NCBI RefSeq assembly: GCF_004123145.1
Contig: NZ_SDKC01000001.1
Coordinates: forward strand, 626,001 to 690,000
From: Blautia faecicola
Lineage (GTDB): Bacteria; Bacillota; Clostridia; Lachnospirales; Lachnospiraceae
Length of the DNA: 64,000 nt
Direction of reading: 5' to 3'
A program made the position numbers and the translations under genes. The notes below the pieces were generated by a model that worked only from the letters and a program-made list of their open reading frames with translations, had not been told where the DNA came from and did no database searches. Shown piece by piece: positions 51,290-60,726 of the stretch. Position 1 is the stretch's first letter. The number at the start of each line of letters is the position of its first letter.

Positions 51290-53287
51290 ATGAGGAACAA
51301 AACAATGAAAAAGGGATTGGTTATCGGGATGTCAGCGGTTTTGCTTGCATCCTCACTGGTTCCAGCCAATGTACAGGCGGCTGCCTGGAAACAGAACAAA
51401 ACCGGCTGGTGGTGGCAGGAGGATAACGGAAGTTATCCGGTCAGCACATGGAAAAGTATCCGGGGGAACTGGTATTATTTTGACCAGAACGGCTATATGA
51501 AGACCGGATGGCTGAAGGAGAAAGAAAACTGGTACTATCTTGGAAGTGCCAATGATGGAGCCATGAAAACCGGCTGGCAAAAAGTGAATGGAAGCTGGTA
51601 TTATCTGGATGCTTCCGGTGTGATGAAGACAGGATGGCAGGGAACGAACACAGGCTGGTACTATCTGGATCCATCCGGAGCGATGCATACGGGCTGGCTG
51701 AAAGACAACGATGCCTGGTATTACCTTGGAGGCGCCAATGACGGAGCCATGAAAGTCGGCTGGCAGCAGGTCGGTGGAACCTGGTATTATCTGAATACGG
51801 ATGGAAAGATGGCAGTGGATACCTGGATCGGCAACCGGTATGTGGACGATTCCGGAGCATGGACGAAGACGAGGCAGCCGGCGCAGTGGATCCAGTCGGG
51901 AAAACGCTGGTGGTACAGACACGAGGACGGCAGCTATACGAGTAACGACTTTGAGACAATCGGTGGAAAAACCTATTATTTTGATGCAGAAGGCTGGATG
52001 ATTATCGGTTGGAAACAGCTGGGTGAGGACTGGTATTATTTTGATGCTTCCGGTGCAATGGTGACAGGTGCATGGGTTGGAAATTATTATCTGGATGAAG
52101 ACGGTGTGATGGCAACCGATACCTGGATCGGCAACTATTATGTAGATGCCAGCGGGAAATGGGTTCCGAATAAGGTAAAAGAGGAAGGCGAACTGGAGTC
52201 TATCCAGCTGGATCAGAAAAATGCAGCGCTGTGGATCGGAGAGGACATGACGCTTACGGTTATTTACAATCCGGCAGATACCACTACAGACAAAAGCGTG
52301 ACATGGAGCAGTTCGGATGAAAATGTTGCAACGGTTGTGGATGGAAAAGTAACCGGCGTTGGAAAAGGAACAGCGACCATCACGGCAAAGGTTGCAGGGA
52401 GAAAGGCGACCTGTAAGGTGGAGGTAACACCGGAACTTCGGATTGTGTGTAGCGACTATGAAGAACGGGGATATTTGCCTTTTGGTACAGATGAAATAGG
52501 AGAAAATGGTGCGGTAATGTTTTTCCCGGAGAACGGTGAATTTATCGATGAATTAGTAGGGACAGAGTGGAGTATAGCGGATGAGTCGATAGCAGAAATT
52601 ACAGAGGTCATACTGGACGGTAAAGCGGTAAATGTCAGAGGTTTGAAAGAAGGAACAACAACGCTTACGGCAACGTTTAAAGGAAAGAGCACTTCTATGG
52701 AGATCACAACCAAAAAAGTTGCAAAACTGGAATCGTTAAGCTTTCCGCAGGAGACATACACGAAAAAAGTCGGTGAGAAATTCATTTTACTTCCGGATCC
52801 ATATCCGACGAATGCATATCTCAGAAGTTACGAGTATTATTTTACCTCCAGTGATCCGGATGTAGCATGGATAGAGTCGGGAAGTGGCGTAGTAAGAACA
52901 AAAAAAGAAGGCACTACAGTCATAACGGTTAATTATGGTGGAGGTCCTGGTGCAGTAGGAATAAATGCATCGTATACACTGAAAGTAGAAGGCTCTTCTG
53001 ACGATACTGTCCCAGAGCTGATTCGGTATGAACCTGAGAATGATCATGGTATTCCAGTGGGAGAAAGAGTAAAACCAAACATTGTGGTATATCCGGTAAC
53101 GTGTCAGTATATGGCAAAAGATATTAAGCTGACAGTAATAGGGCAGGGTCCAGGAGAAGGAAGTGCAAAGATTGAAGATGGAGAAATTATAGGAACCTCG
53201 CAGGGATGGGTAGCAATAGAAGCATCTCTGGAAGGATGCGAACCGATACAATTTTGGTTGTATTTTAATGATGGCAGTTATAATTAA
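51290..53287 (+). CDS. secreted cell-wall-binding repeat protein with BIG_2 domains
   Basis: 665 residues from ATG 51290, placed by AAAGGAGG at 51277; earlier in-frame ATGs at 51270 and before lack an RBS or lie in the MITE. Signal peptide (KKGLVIGMSAVLLASSLVPANVQA in short KKGLVIGMSAVLLASS), about nine GW repeats (NWYYLGSANDGAMKTGW), BIG_2 domain (TWSSSDENVATVVDGKVTGVG) and two or three more Ig-like domains. Close paralogue of the 49096 gene. Probably surface-displayed adhesin or wall-structure protein under ECF control. Confidence 0.86.
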   Translation: MRNKTMKKGLVIGMSAVLLASSLVPANVQAAAWKQNKTGWWWQEDNGSYPVSTWKSIRGNWYYFDQNGYMKTGWLKEKENWYYLGSANDGAMKTGWQKVNGSWYYLDASGVMKTGWQGTNTGWYYLDPSGAMHTGWLKDNDAWYYLGGANDGAMKVGWQQVGGTWYYLNTDGKMAVDTWIGNRYVDDSGAWTKTRQPAQWIQSGKRWWYRHEDGSYTSNDFETIGGKTYYFDAEGWMIIGWKQLGEDWYYFDASGAMVTGAWVGNYYLDEDGVMATDTWIGNYYVDASGKWVPNKVKEEGELESIQLDQKNAALWIGEDMTLTVIYNPADTTTDKSVTWSSSDENVATVVDGKVTGVGKGTATITAKVAGRKATCKVEVTPELRIVCSDYEERGYLPFGTDEIGENGAVMFFPENGEFIDELVGTEWSIADESIAEITEVILDGKAVNVRGLKEGTTTLTATFKGKSTSMEITTKKVAKLESLSFPQETYTKKVGEKFILLPDPYPTNAYLRSYEYYFTSSDPDVAWIESGSGVVRTKKEGTTVITVNYGGGPGAVGINASYTLKVEGSSDDTVPELIRYEPENDHGIPVGERVKPNIVVYPVTCQYMAKDIKLTVIGQGPGEGSAKIEDGEIIGTSQGWVAIEASLEGCEPIQFWLYFNDGSYN

Positions 53288-53365
53288 GGGTGAACCATAA
53301 TTCATAAGTAGTGAAGTAACCAAAACCAATTTCACATGATACCTGAAAAAACAGAACAATAAAAA

Positions 53366-53413
53366 AGAAGTCCTGCCGATCCGAAAAGTTTCCGGGGCGG
53401 CAGGACTTTTTCT
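53366..53413 (+). terminator. intrinsic terminator
   Basis: AAGTCCTGCCG / CGGCAGGACTT stem with a 19-base loop and T run. Confidence 0.88.
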
Positions 53414-53453
53414 CTGTTATCCGGTCATAAAAAGAAAAAATCAAACAAAAATT

Positions 53454-53485
53454 AAAACCGAAATCCCATCTGAAGTATCTATATA
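53454..53485 (+). promoter_or_regulatory. ECF-type promoter
   Basis: AAAACC (53454-53459), 18 bases, TCTATATA (53478-53485). Third copy of the layout at 45220 and 51040; precedes the peptidase C26 wall protein by about 130 bases. Confidence 0.7.
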
Positions 53486-53619
53486 ATGGAGCAGAAAAAT
53501 CGACAAAATCTGCGAAAAGATCTCATCCATTACAGAACATGGATGGAAAGAGTGGAAAACAATTTTTGTAATATAAAAAAATTGTGGTATAATAATTACG
53601 AAAGGGAGATGAAAGAGTT

Positions 53620-55362
53620 ATGAGAAAATTCACAGGGAAAATGGTGGCGGCGCTTCTTGCAGGAACGCTTCTGTTTTCGTCAGTTCCGACGGTTTACGGA
53701 GCTGAAATGGATGAAAAGGTGGTAACAGAAGGGGTAGAAACGACTTCGGAGGTTACAGATGATGTACAGCTGTCGGAAGCAGAGGAATCTTTGGATACGG
53801 CAGAGCCTGCGGTACAGGAGAAACAGAATCCGGCAGGTTCGGTAGCAACATTCGAGGAGTCATCGGAAGAACCGGAGGTAACGCCGGGAGATGACAAAAC
53901 TCCGGGATGGAAAGAAGTGGATGGTCAGAAATTTTATCTGGATAATGATTTGAAACGGGTGACCGGCTGGAAACTTCTGGATGATTCCTGGTACTGGTTT
54001 GATGAAGAGGGGATTATGCAGACCGGTTGGATAACCGTCAATGGAAAACGGTATTACCTGAACAGCGATGGACGCATGCAGATCGGCTGGATCCAGGAAG
54101 GGGATACCTGGTATTTTGCAAATGGCAGCGGGGAGATGCAGACGGGCTGGTTACATAAAGGTGGCAGCTGGTTCTGGCTGAATGCAGACGGAACAATGCA
54201 GAAAGGCTGGGGCGTAGTCAAGGGCTTCTGGTACTATTTTGATCCGGTCAATGGCGATATGGTAACCGGCTGGATGCAGGACAAAGACAACTGGTATTAT
54301 CTGACCGGAAGCGGAGCCATGCAGACGGGCTGGTTACACCATGGAAGCAACTGGTATTATCTGACTGGCAGCGGAGCCATGGCACAGGGCTGGACCAGTG
54401 TCAAAGGAACCTGGTATTATCTGACACCGGGTAATGGCGTGATGAAAACCGGCTGGCAGCATATTGGAAACAACTGGTTTTACCTGACCGGAAGCGGAGC
54501 GATGCATACCGGCTGGATGCAGGTGGGTTCCACCTGGTATTACTTTAACCGAAGCGGAGCGATGCTCAGAGGATGGAATGTAGTCGGATCTGCGTGGTAC
54601 TATTTTAACGTAAACGGTGAGATGCAGACCGGTTGGAACAATATCAACGGATCCTGGTATTATCTTGGCGGCAGCAATGACGGAGCCATGAAGACCGGAT
54701 GGATCAGCGACAGAGGAAGAAACTATTATCTGAACCCGGACGGTGTGTGGAAAAACATCCGGATCGGTGTAATCGGAAACAACGAGGCGGGAGCGATCAC
54801 TACCGCAGTAAAATTTATAGAAATGGGTGTGGATGCAACCGTTGTAACCGGAAGTTTTGATCCGTCCCAGTATGACGGCATCGTCATTCCGGGAGGCGGT
54901 GACCTGGATCCGTCCAGATATGGACAGGCAAATACAGCAAGTAAAAATATTGATAATGCACTGGATGACAGACAGATCGATGCAGTGAAGAAATGTGCAC
55001 AGGCAGGAAAACCGGTATTTGGTATCTGCAAGGGTGTGCAGCTGATCAATGTGGCTTTCGGCGGAACACTGAACCAGAATATCGGCGGTCATATGGGCGT
55101 ATGGCATTCTGCCAGTGTTGTTGCAAGCGGATGGTTCTCCGGAATTTGTTCCGGTTCGGTCAGCGTTCTCAGCTACCATCATCAGTCCATCCGTGATTTG
55201 GCACCTGGTTTCCAGGTAGATATGCGTGCAGGAGACGGAACCATAGAGGCAATCTCCAACAATGCGAAACACATCTATGGTGTGCAGTTCCATCCGGAAC
55301 AGATGAATAATGAGACAGGAAACCGCTGCATCAGACAGTTTGTCGTTACCTGTACAAATTAA
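53620..55362 (+). CDS. secreted GW-repeat protein with C-terminal class I glutamine amidotransferase/peptidase C26 domain
   Basis: 580 residues: signal peptide (MVAALLAGTLLFSSVPTVYG), acidic linker, about 13 GW repeats (SWYWFDEEGIMQTGW, NWYYLTGSGAMQTGW) from about 95 to 375, then a gamma-glutamyl hydrolase-like domain: VIPGGGDLDPSRYG, FGICKGVQLINVAFGG (nucleophile Cys) and GVQFHPEQ (His, Glu). Such domains cut gamma-glutamyl bonds, as in folate polyglutamate or peptidoglycan gamma-linkages. Being exported and wall-bound, peptidoglycan stem peptide is a plausible target. AAAGGGAG precedes ATG. Confidence 0.88.
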   Translation: MRKFTGKMVAALLAGTLLFSSVPTVYGAEMDEKVVTEGVETTSEVTDDVQLSEAEESLDTAEPAVQEKQNPAGSVATFEESSEEPEVTPGDDKTPGWKEVDGQKFYLDNDLKRVTGWKLLDDSWYWFDEEGIMQTGWITVNGKRYYLNSDGRMQIGWIQEGDTWYFANGSGEMQTGWLHKGGSWFWLNADGTMQKGWGVVKGFWYYFDPVNGDMVTGWMQDKDNWYYLTGSGAMQTGWLHHGSNWYYLTGSGAMAQGWTSVKGTWYYLTPGNGVMKTGWQHIGNNWFYLTGSGAMHTGWMQVGSTWYYFNRSGAMLRGWNVVGSAWYYFNVNGEMQTGWNNINGSWYYLGGSNDGAMKTGWISDRGRNYYLNPDGVWKNIRIGVIGNNEAGAITTAVKFIEMGVDATVVTGSFDPSQYDGIVIPGGGDLDPSRYGQANTASKNIDNALDDRQIDAVKKCAQAGKPVFGICKGVQLINVAFGGTLNQNIGGHMGVWHSASVVASGWFSGICSGSVSVLSYHHQSIRDLAPGFQVDMRAGDGTIEAISNNAKHIYGVQFHPEQMNNETGNRCIRQFVVTCTN

Positions 55363-55397
55363 AGCAACGGAAAAGATATTATATCCATAAAAAGAAG

Positions 55398-55443
55398 AAA
55401 GAGGCAGAAGAAATTCCATCAGATGGATTTCTTCTGCCTCTTT
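55398..55443. terminator. bidirectional terminator
   Basis: AAAGAGGCAGAAGAAA with its inverse TTTCTTCTGCCTCTTT around a small CCATC/GATGG stem; lies between two convergent genes. Confidence 0.9.
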
Positions 55444-55469
55444 GTATCCTGAGAGTTTTATAAGAAATT

Positions 55470-56327
55470 TTACTGCTCCCAGCGTCCCGAAGCCCCACAA
55501 GGAAGCACCAGTCCGGTATCGCGAACCGGAAGTCCAATCTCCTGAGAGTCCACGTGACCGTGAAATGATTTCAGCTCGGTAGCGATCATATAAGTCAGTA
55601 CCGCCGGAGCCAGTCCGGTCGTGTAGGAATTTACCAGGAAGAATAACGGATCATCACTGAGCAGTTTTGCACACAGTTTGATCAGCGGATGGATCGCTTC
55701 CTCGATCTTCCAGATCTCCCCTTTTGGTCCGCGGCCGTAGGACGGCGGATCCATGATGATCGCGTCATAATGGTTGCCGCGGCGGATCTCACGCTCTACG
55801 AATTTGACACAGTCGTCCACGATCCAGCGGATCGGAGCGTCCTTGAGACCAGAGGAAACCGCATTTTCCTTTGCCCAGGTAACCATACCCTTAGAAGCGT
55901 CTACATGTGTAACGCTTGCTCCTGCTGCAGCAGCGGCAAGGGTAGCGCCACCGGTGTAGGCGAAGAGGTTCAGCACTTTGATCGGGCGTCCGGCTTTACG
56001 GATCTTGTCACCGAACCAGTCCCAGTTAGTTGCCTGTTCCGGGAAAAGACCGGTGTGTTTGAAGCTGAAAGGCTTTAAGTTGAAGGTCAGGTCTTTGTAC
56101 TGAATGGTCCACTGTTCCGGAAGATTGAAGAATTCCCACTCGCCGCCGCCTTTTTTGCTGCGGTGATAATGACCGTTCATCTTTCTCCAGCCAGGATTCT
56201 TCTTCGGGGTATCCCAGATGACCTGCGGGTCTGGACGAACCAGCAGATAATCGCCCCAGCGTTCCAGTTTTTCTCCCTTGGAGGTGTCAAGCACCTGATA
56301 ATCTTTCCATTGATCTGCAATCCACAT
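55470..56327 (-). CDS. class I SAM-dependent rRNA methyltransferase-like protein
   Basis: 285 residues from ATG at 56327 (preceded on its strand by AAAGGA). SAM-binding NLFAYTGGATLAAAAAGA and VTHVDASKGMVTWAKENA, and the catalytic-region IIMDPPSYGRGPKGE, match the RlmI/RlmK-type methyltransferase core. The usual N-terminal PUA domain is missing and replaced by about 90 residues (WIADQWKDYQVLDTSKGEKLE). It probably methylates a cytosine in rRNA; the exact site is unknown. Confidence 0.87.
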   Translation of the reverse strand: MWIADQWKDYQVLDTSKGEKLERWGDYLLVRPDPQVIWDTPKKNPGWRKMNGHYHRSKKGGGEWEFFNLPEQWTIQYKDLTFNLKPFSFKHTGLFPEQATNWDWFGDKIRKAGRPIKVLNLFAYTGGATLAAAAAGASVTHVDASKGMVTWAKENAVSSGLKDAPIRWIVDDCVKFVEREIRRGNHYDAIIMDPPSYGRGPKGEIWKIEEAIHPLIKLCAKLLSDDPLFFLVNSYTTGLAPAVLTYMIATELKSFHGHVDSQEIGLPVRDTGLVLPCGASGRWEQ

Positions 56328-56512
56328 GATAAAAATATCCTTTCTTTCTATATAAATGGTTCTTTTTTTCTTATATCTTCCTATAGCATACCATAAACCG
56401 GAAAGGCAATACAACAGCTATTTGAAAATGCAAGTTTTATAAAGAAAAGTTTCATAAACCACCTTAAAAAATAAAATACATCCGTATAATTTGCCGAAAA
56501 TGCAAGTGTTTC

Positions 56513-56541
56513 TTGACATATGGTCACTTTCCCGATACAAT
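56513..56541 (+). promoter_or_regulatory. sigma-A promoter of aminotransferase gene
   Basis: -35 TTGACA (56513-56518), 17 bases, -10 TACAAT (56536-56541). The leader to the start at 56624 contains a GCGTTGTGTAGCG...CGCTGC hairpin-like segment. Confidence 0.75.
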
Positions 56542-56623
56542 ATTTTCTAGTAGCGTTGTGTAGCGTGAAAGTGAAACGCTGCATGATGAATCATGTTGTA
56601 AACAAAAGCACAGGAGGAGACCT

Positions 56624-57907
56624 ATGAAACCGTATAGTCAGTTAAGCAAAGAAGAATTAACCGCTCTGAAAGAAGAACTGGAGAAGCAGTTTGAGGATGT
56701 GAAAGGCAAGGGCCTGAAACTGGATATGTCCCGTGGTAAACCGTCAAAAGCTCAGCTGGATCTGAGTAACGGCATGATGGATATTCTGAACAGCCAGGTA
56801 GATCTGGTAAGTTCAGATGGAGTAGACTGCAGAAACTATGGTATTCTGGATGGTATCAGCGATGCAAGAAAGCTGCTGGCCGATATGAGCGAAGTGCCGG
56901 AGAGAAATATCCTGATCTATGGCAATTCCAGCCTGAACGTTATGTTTGATACCGTTGCTCGTGCCATGACACACGGATTTCTGGGAAGCACTCCATGGTG
57001 CAAATTAGATAAAGTAAAATTCCTCTGTCCGGTACCCGGATATGACCGTCACTTTGGTATCACCGAATTCTTTGGAATCGAGATGATCAATGTGCCGTTA
57101 CTGCCGACCGGTCCGGATATGGATATGGTGGAAAAACTGGTAGCAGAAGATCCGGCAATCAAGGGTATCTGGTGTGTACCGAAATACGCAAACCCGACCG
57201 GTATTTCTTATTCCGATGAGACAGTAAGAAGATTCGCTCATCTGAAACCGGCAGCAGAAGACTTCCGTATCTTCTGGGATAATGCATATTCTATCCATCA
57301 TCTGTATGATGACAAGAGAGATGTCATTCTGGAACTGTTAAATGAATGTGTCAAAGCAGGCAACCCGGATATGGTCCTGAAGTTCATCTCTACCTCAAAA
57401 GTATCCTTCCCGGGATCCGGTATCGCAGCCCTGGCAGCATCCGAAGCCAACCTGGAAGATGCGAAAAAATACATGCGTGTGCAGACCATCGGTCATGATA
57501 AACTGAACCAGCTGCGTCACGTAAGATTCTTCAAAGATATGCAGGGAATGTACGCACACATGAGAAAACATGCCGACATCCTGCGTCCGAAGTTTGAAAA
57601 AGTATGGGAAGTCCTGGACAGAGAACTGGCTGGTCTGGAGATCGGTACCTGGACAAAACCGGTAGGTGGATATTTCATTTCCTTTGACTCTATGGAAGGA
57701 TGCGCGAAAGCCATCGTAGCGAAAGCAAAAGAAGCCGGTCTGGTACTGACCGGAGCAGGTGCAACCTATCCATACGGAAAAGACCCGAAAGACAGCAATA
57801 TCCGTATCGCTCCGTCTTTCCCGACCGTAGAAGAACTGGAAGTTGCTGTTGAGATCTTCGTTCTGAGTGTGAAACTGGTAAGTATCGACAAACTTCTGGA
57901 AGCATAA
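56624..57907 (+). CDS. PLP-dependent aspartate aminotransferase-like protein (class I/II, subgroup Ic)
   Basis: 427 residues. The PLP lysine lies in FISTSKVSFPGSGIAAL, the cofactor aspartate/Tyr in FRIFWDNAYSIHHL, and NPTGISYS with WCVPKYANPTG is the fold-type I hallmark; SRGKPSKAQLDLSNGM is the N-terminal signature of the Asp_aminotransf (PF12897-type) subgroup. It should interconvert aspartate and 2-oxoglutarate with oxaloacetate and glutamate. GGAGGAG precedes ATG and a terminator follows; transcribed alone. Confidence 0.9.
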   Translation: MKPYSQLSKEELTALKEELEKQFEDVKGKGLKLDMSRGKPSKAQLDLSNGMMDILNSQVDLVSSDGVDCRNYGILDGISDARKLLADMSEVPERNILIYGNSSLNVMFDTVARAMTHGFLGSTPWCKLDKVKFLCPVPGYDRHFGITEFFGIEMINVPLLPTGPDMDMVEKLVAEDPAIKGIWCVPKYANPTGISYSDETVRRFAHLKPAAEDFRIFWDNAYSIHHLYDDKRDVILELLNECVKAGNPDMVLKFISTSKVSFPGSGIAALAASEANLEDAKKYMRVQTIGHDKLNQLRHVRFFKDMQGMYAHMRKHADILRPKFEKVWEVLDRELAGLEIGTWTKPVGGYFISFDSMEGCAKAIVAKAKEAGLVLTGAGATYPYGKDPKDSNIRIAPSFPTVEELEVAVEIFVLSVKLVSIDKLLEA

Positions 57908-57921
57908 AGATAAGACAAACG

Positions 57922-57964
57922 AGGCTGTTTACCGGAAAAAAATCTTCCGGTAAGCAGCCTTTTT
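57922..57964 (+). terminator. intrinsic terminator
   Basis: AGGCTGTTTACCGGA / TCCGGTAAGCAGCCT with one wobble, 9-base loop, TTTTT. Confidence 0.9.
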
Positions 57965-58183
57965 CGAGCATTGATTTTCCGGCTTTTTTCAGAAAATGGG
58001 TTTACCCGTCATAGGTTCGGTGTTAGAATAATGTGGAACAGGCTGAACGCGAGGGGGATATGCGAAAGTCTGTGAAAGTAAATGAAGGGATAATGCGGAA
58101 GTTTTGGCAGCTTTGACACAGGGAAGAAAGAAGCGGATCATGCCGGAAAAACCGCAGGATCAAAAGAAAGTAAGGGATTATCT

Positions 58184-59578
58184 ATGGCAAAAAAGAAAAA
58201 GAAGAATGCGAAGAAACTGGTTCTTGGCGTACTGATTGCGTATGTGGCGATCATGGCTCTGGGATATATGGGCGTTTCCTATTATTTTTCCAGCCATTTT
58301 CTGAAAGGAACCACCATCAGCGGGATGGATTCCAGCAATAAGACAGCGGATCAGGTGAAAAAGAAGATCCAGAAACAGCTTGGTCAATACAAACTGCGGA
58401 TCACGGAGATCGACGGAAAGACGGAGACGATCCAGGGATCTGCGATCGATCTGACCTATGTGGATGACGGAAAGATTGATGAACTGTTAAGTTCGCAGGA
58501 TCGCTGGAAATGGATCACTGCATTTTCAGCGAAAAAGACATATGAACTGGCAGTTACGACTACTTATGATGAGAAAAAACTGACCGGTGTGCTGGATGAT
58601 ATGAGCTGTTTTCAGCAGGAAAATATCGTGGCACCGGAGGACGCTTATCTGAAGGAACAGGACGGTGAATATGTGATCGTTCCGGAGGTGGAAGGAAATA
58701 CACTGGATCGCACCAAATTGGAGAGTGCAGTCAAAGATGCGATCGAAAACGGAAAGACAGAGATCAATCTGGAAGAGCTGGGATGTTATGAGAAACCGTC
58801 TGTTTTACAGGATGATGCGGGTCTGATCGCGGAGAGAGATGCAAAAAATCAGCTGTTAAAAGTGGACATCACCTATGATTTCGGTGACCGGAGTGAGACG
58901 GTAGACGGTTCTGTGGTCAAAGACTGGCTGATTCAGGACAGTGACGGAAACTGGACGGTGGATGAGAGCAAGGCAGCTGCCTATGTGCAGCAGCTGGCTT
59001 ATAAGTACGATACATTCGGTCTGACACATGAATTTACTACACATGCAGGGAATAAGATTACCTTAAAGGGCGGCGATTACGGCTGGGTCATAAAAAAGAG
59101 TGAGACAACTGCAGCCCTTGTGGAATACATAAAAGAAGGAAAGACCGGAACCGTGGAACCGGTATATCTGTATGAGGGCAAGAGCCGTGACACCAACGAC
59201 ATCGGCGGCACTTATGTGGAGATCAGTATTCAGGATCAGGAAATGTGGTGCTACAAAGACGGTGTGGTTGTGGTGGATACCCCTGTGGTAACCGGAAATG
59301 TATCCAAAGGATACGATACCCCGGCAGGCAGTGTCTGGGCGATCGATGCGAAAAAGCATGATGCAGTTCTGAAAGGAGAAGGCTATACACAGCCGGTGAC
59401 CTACTGGATGCCATTTAACGGCAATGTGGGAATCCACGATGCGGATACCTGGCGGTCACAGTATGGCGGCGAGATCTATAAAACGAGCGGTTCTCACGGA
59501 TGCGTCAACACACCGACCGCAAATGCGGAAAAGATCTTTAACACCGTAGAGATCGGAACTCCGGTTATCGTATATTAG
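58184..59578 (+). CDS. L,D-transpeptidase (YkuD) with peptidoglycan-binding-like domain
   Basis: 464 residues: basic start, one membrane anchor (LVLGVLIAYVAIMALGYM), then extracellular PG_binding_4-like repeats (about 45-330), and a C-terminal YkuD domain with IHDADTWRSQYGG and SGSHGCVNTP, the H...SHGC-x-N/R active site with catalytic cysteine. It forms 3-3 cross-links or attaches proteins to peptidoglycan. The 270 bases upstream contain no evident gene or strong promoter. It sits ahead of ddl and murF, fitting wall synthesis. Confidence 0.93.
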   Translation: MAKKKKKNAKKLVLGVLIAYVAIMALGYMGVSYYFSSHFLKGTTISGMDSSNKTADQVKKKIQKQLGQYKLRITEIDGKTETIQGSAIDLTYVDDGKIDELLSSQDRWKWITAFSAKKTYELAVTTTYDEKKLTGVLDDMSCFQQENIVAPEDAYLKEQDGEYVIVPEVEGNTLDRTKLESAVKDAIENGKTEINLEELGCYEKPSVLQDDAGLIAERDAKNQLLKVDITYDFGDRSETVDGSVVKDWLIQDSDGNWTVDESKAAAYVQQLAYKYDTFGLTHEFTTHAGNKITLKGGDYGWVIKKSETTAALVEYIKEGKTGTVEPVYLYEGKSRDTNDIGGTYVEISIQDQEMWCYKDGVVVVDTPVVTGNVSKGYDTPAGSVWAIDAKKHDAVLKGEGYTQPVTYWMPFNGNVGIHDADTWRSQYGGEIYKTSGSHGCVNTPTANAEKIFNTVEIGTPVIVY

Positions 59579-59653
59579 GAAAAGGAATCAGTCAGTGACC
59601 GGAAACGGTGACTGTGAAAAATAAGTTTGGAAAGAAAGAGTAGGAGAAAAAAG

Positions 59654-60691
59654 ATGAAGATTGTAGTATTGGCAGCTGGAACCAGCACAGAACGTGAGGT
59701 TTCTATTGTATCGGGAACAAATGTGTGTAAGGCACTTCGTTCTAAGGGACATCAGGCGATTCTTGTGGATGTATTTTTCGGTAAGGAAGGTGCAGATTCT
59801 GCCACTGCTTTTGATGGAGATTATGATGTAGATGCGGAGGCAGCGTATATCAGCAGCTTTAACGATCAGGTAAAGGATGCGGTAGCAAGCGGAAGAGAAT
59901 TCTTCGGTCCGGGTGTGATCGAGCTGTGTAAGGCAGCGGATGTGGTCTTCATGGCACTTCACGGAGCCAATGGCGAAGACGGAAGAGTACAGGCGTACTT
60001 CGATTTGTGCGGCATCCCGTATACCGGAACCGGCTATCTGAGCAGTGCGATGGCGATGGACAAAGGAATCACGAAAAAAATCTTCCTGACATCCGGCGTT
60101 CCGACACCGCGTGGCGTGGAGCTGAAGAAGGGAAAAGACAGCACAAATCTTGCTGATCATAACATGGAACTTCCGGTTGTGGTTAAGACCTGTTGTGGAG
60201 GTTCCAGTGTCGGTGTGTATATCACAAAGACACCGGAAGAATACGAAGAGGCACTGCAAGGTGCATTCTCCTACGAGGATGAAGTGGTAGTAGAGGAATA
60301 TATCGAGGGAAGAGAATTTTCCGTTGGTGTGGTAGACGGAAAGGCATATCCGATCATCGAGATCGCCCCGGTAGAAGGCTTCTACGATTATAAAAATAAA
60401 TATTCCGCAGGTGCGACGATCGACACCTGTCCGGCGGTTCTGACCGAAGGACAGACCAGACAGATGCAGGCATATGCAGAGGCCGGATGCAAGGCACTGG
60501 CAGTCGAGGGCTATGCAAGACTGGATTTCCTGATGAAAGAGGACGGCTCCATGTACTGCCTCGAAGCCAATACGCTGCCGGGTATGACACCAACCAGTCT
60601 GCTTCCACAGGAGGCGGCAGCACTGGGCATCGATTATGCACAGCTGTGTGAAAATCTGATTGAGATTTCCATGAGAAAATATCAGAAATAA
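59654..60691 (+). CDS. ddl: D-alanine--D-alanine ligase
   Basis: 345 residues. ATP-grasp features: TEREVSIVSG N-terminus, MALHGANGEDGRVQAYFDLCGIPYTGTG, VVVKTCCGGSSVGVYITK, VVEEYIEGREFSVGVV, and EANTLPGMTPTSLLPQEA at the C-terminus. It makes D-Ala-D-Ala for peptidoglycan. Substrate-specificity loop residues cannot be confirmed by eye as D-Ala versus D-Lac. ATG 59654 has TAGGAG; murF follows after 35 bases, completing a D-Ala-D-Ala use module. Confidence 0.93.
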   Translation: MKIVVLAAGTSTEREVSIVSGTNVCKALRSKGHQAILVDVFFGKEGADSATAFDGDYDVDAEAAYISSFNDQVKDAVASGREFFGPGVIELCKAADVVFMALHGANGEDGRVQAYFDLCGIPYTGTGYLSSAMAMDKGITKKIFLTSGVPTPRGVELKKGKDSTNLADHNMELPVVVKTCCGGSSVGVYITKTPEEYEEALQGAFSYEDEVVVEEYIEGREFSVGVVDGKAYPIIEIAPVEGFYDYKNKYSAGATIDTCPAVLTEGQTRQMQAYAEAGCKALAVEGYARLDFLMKEDGSMYCLEANTLPGMTPTSLLPQEAAALGIDYAQLCENLIEISMRKYQK

Positions 60692-60726
60692 GAATCTATT
60701 ATAAAAAGAAAAAAGAGGAAATTGTA

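Noticed and set aside
54334-55500. Long minus-strand open frame opposite the GW-repeat gene
   Set aside because: It lies opposite the repeats of the plus-strand protein and has low-complexity, cysteine/histidine-rich translation with no family features; explained by repeat-derived codon bias.
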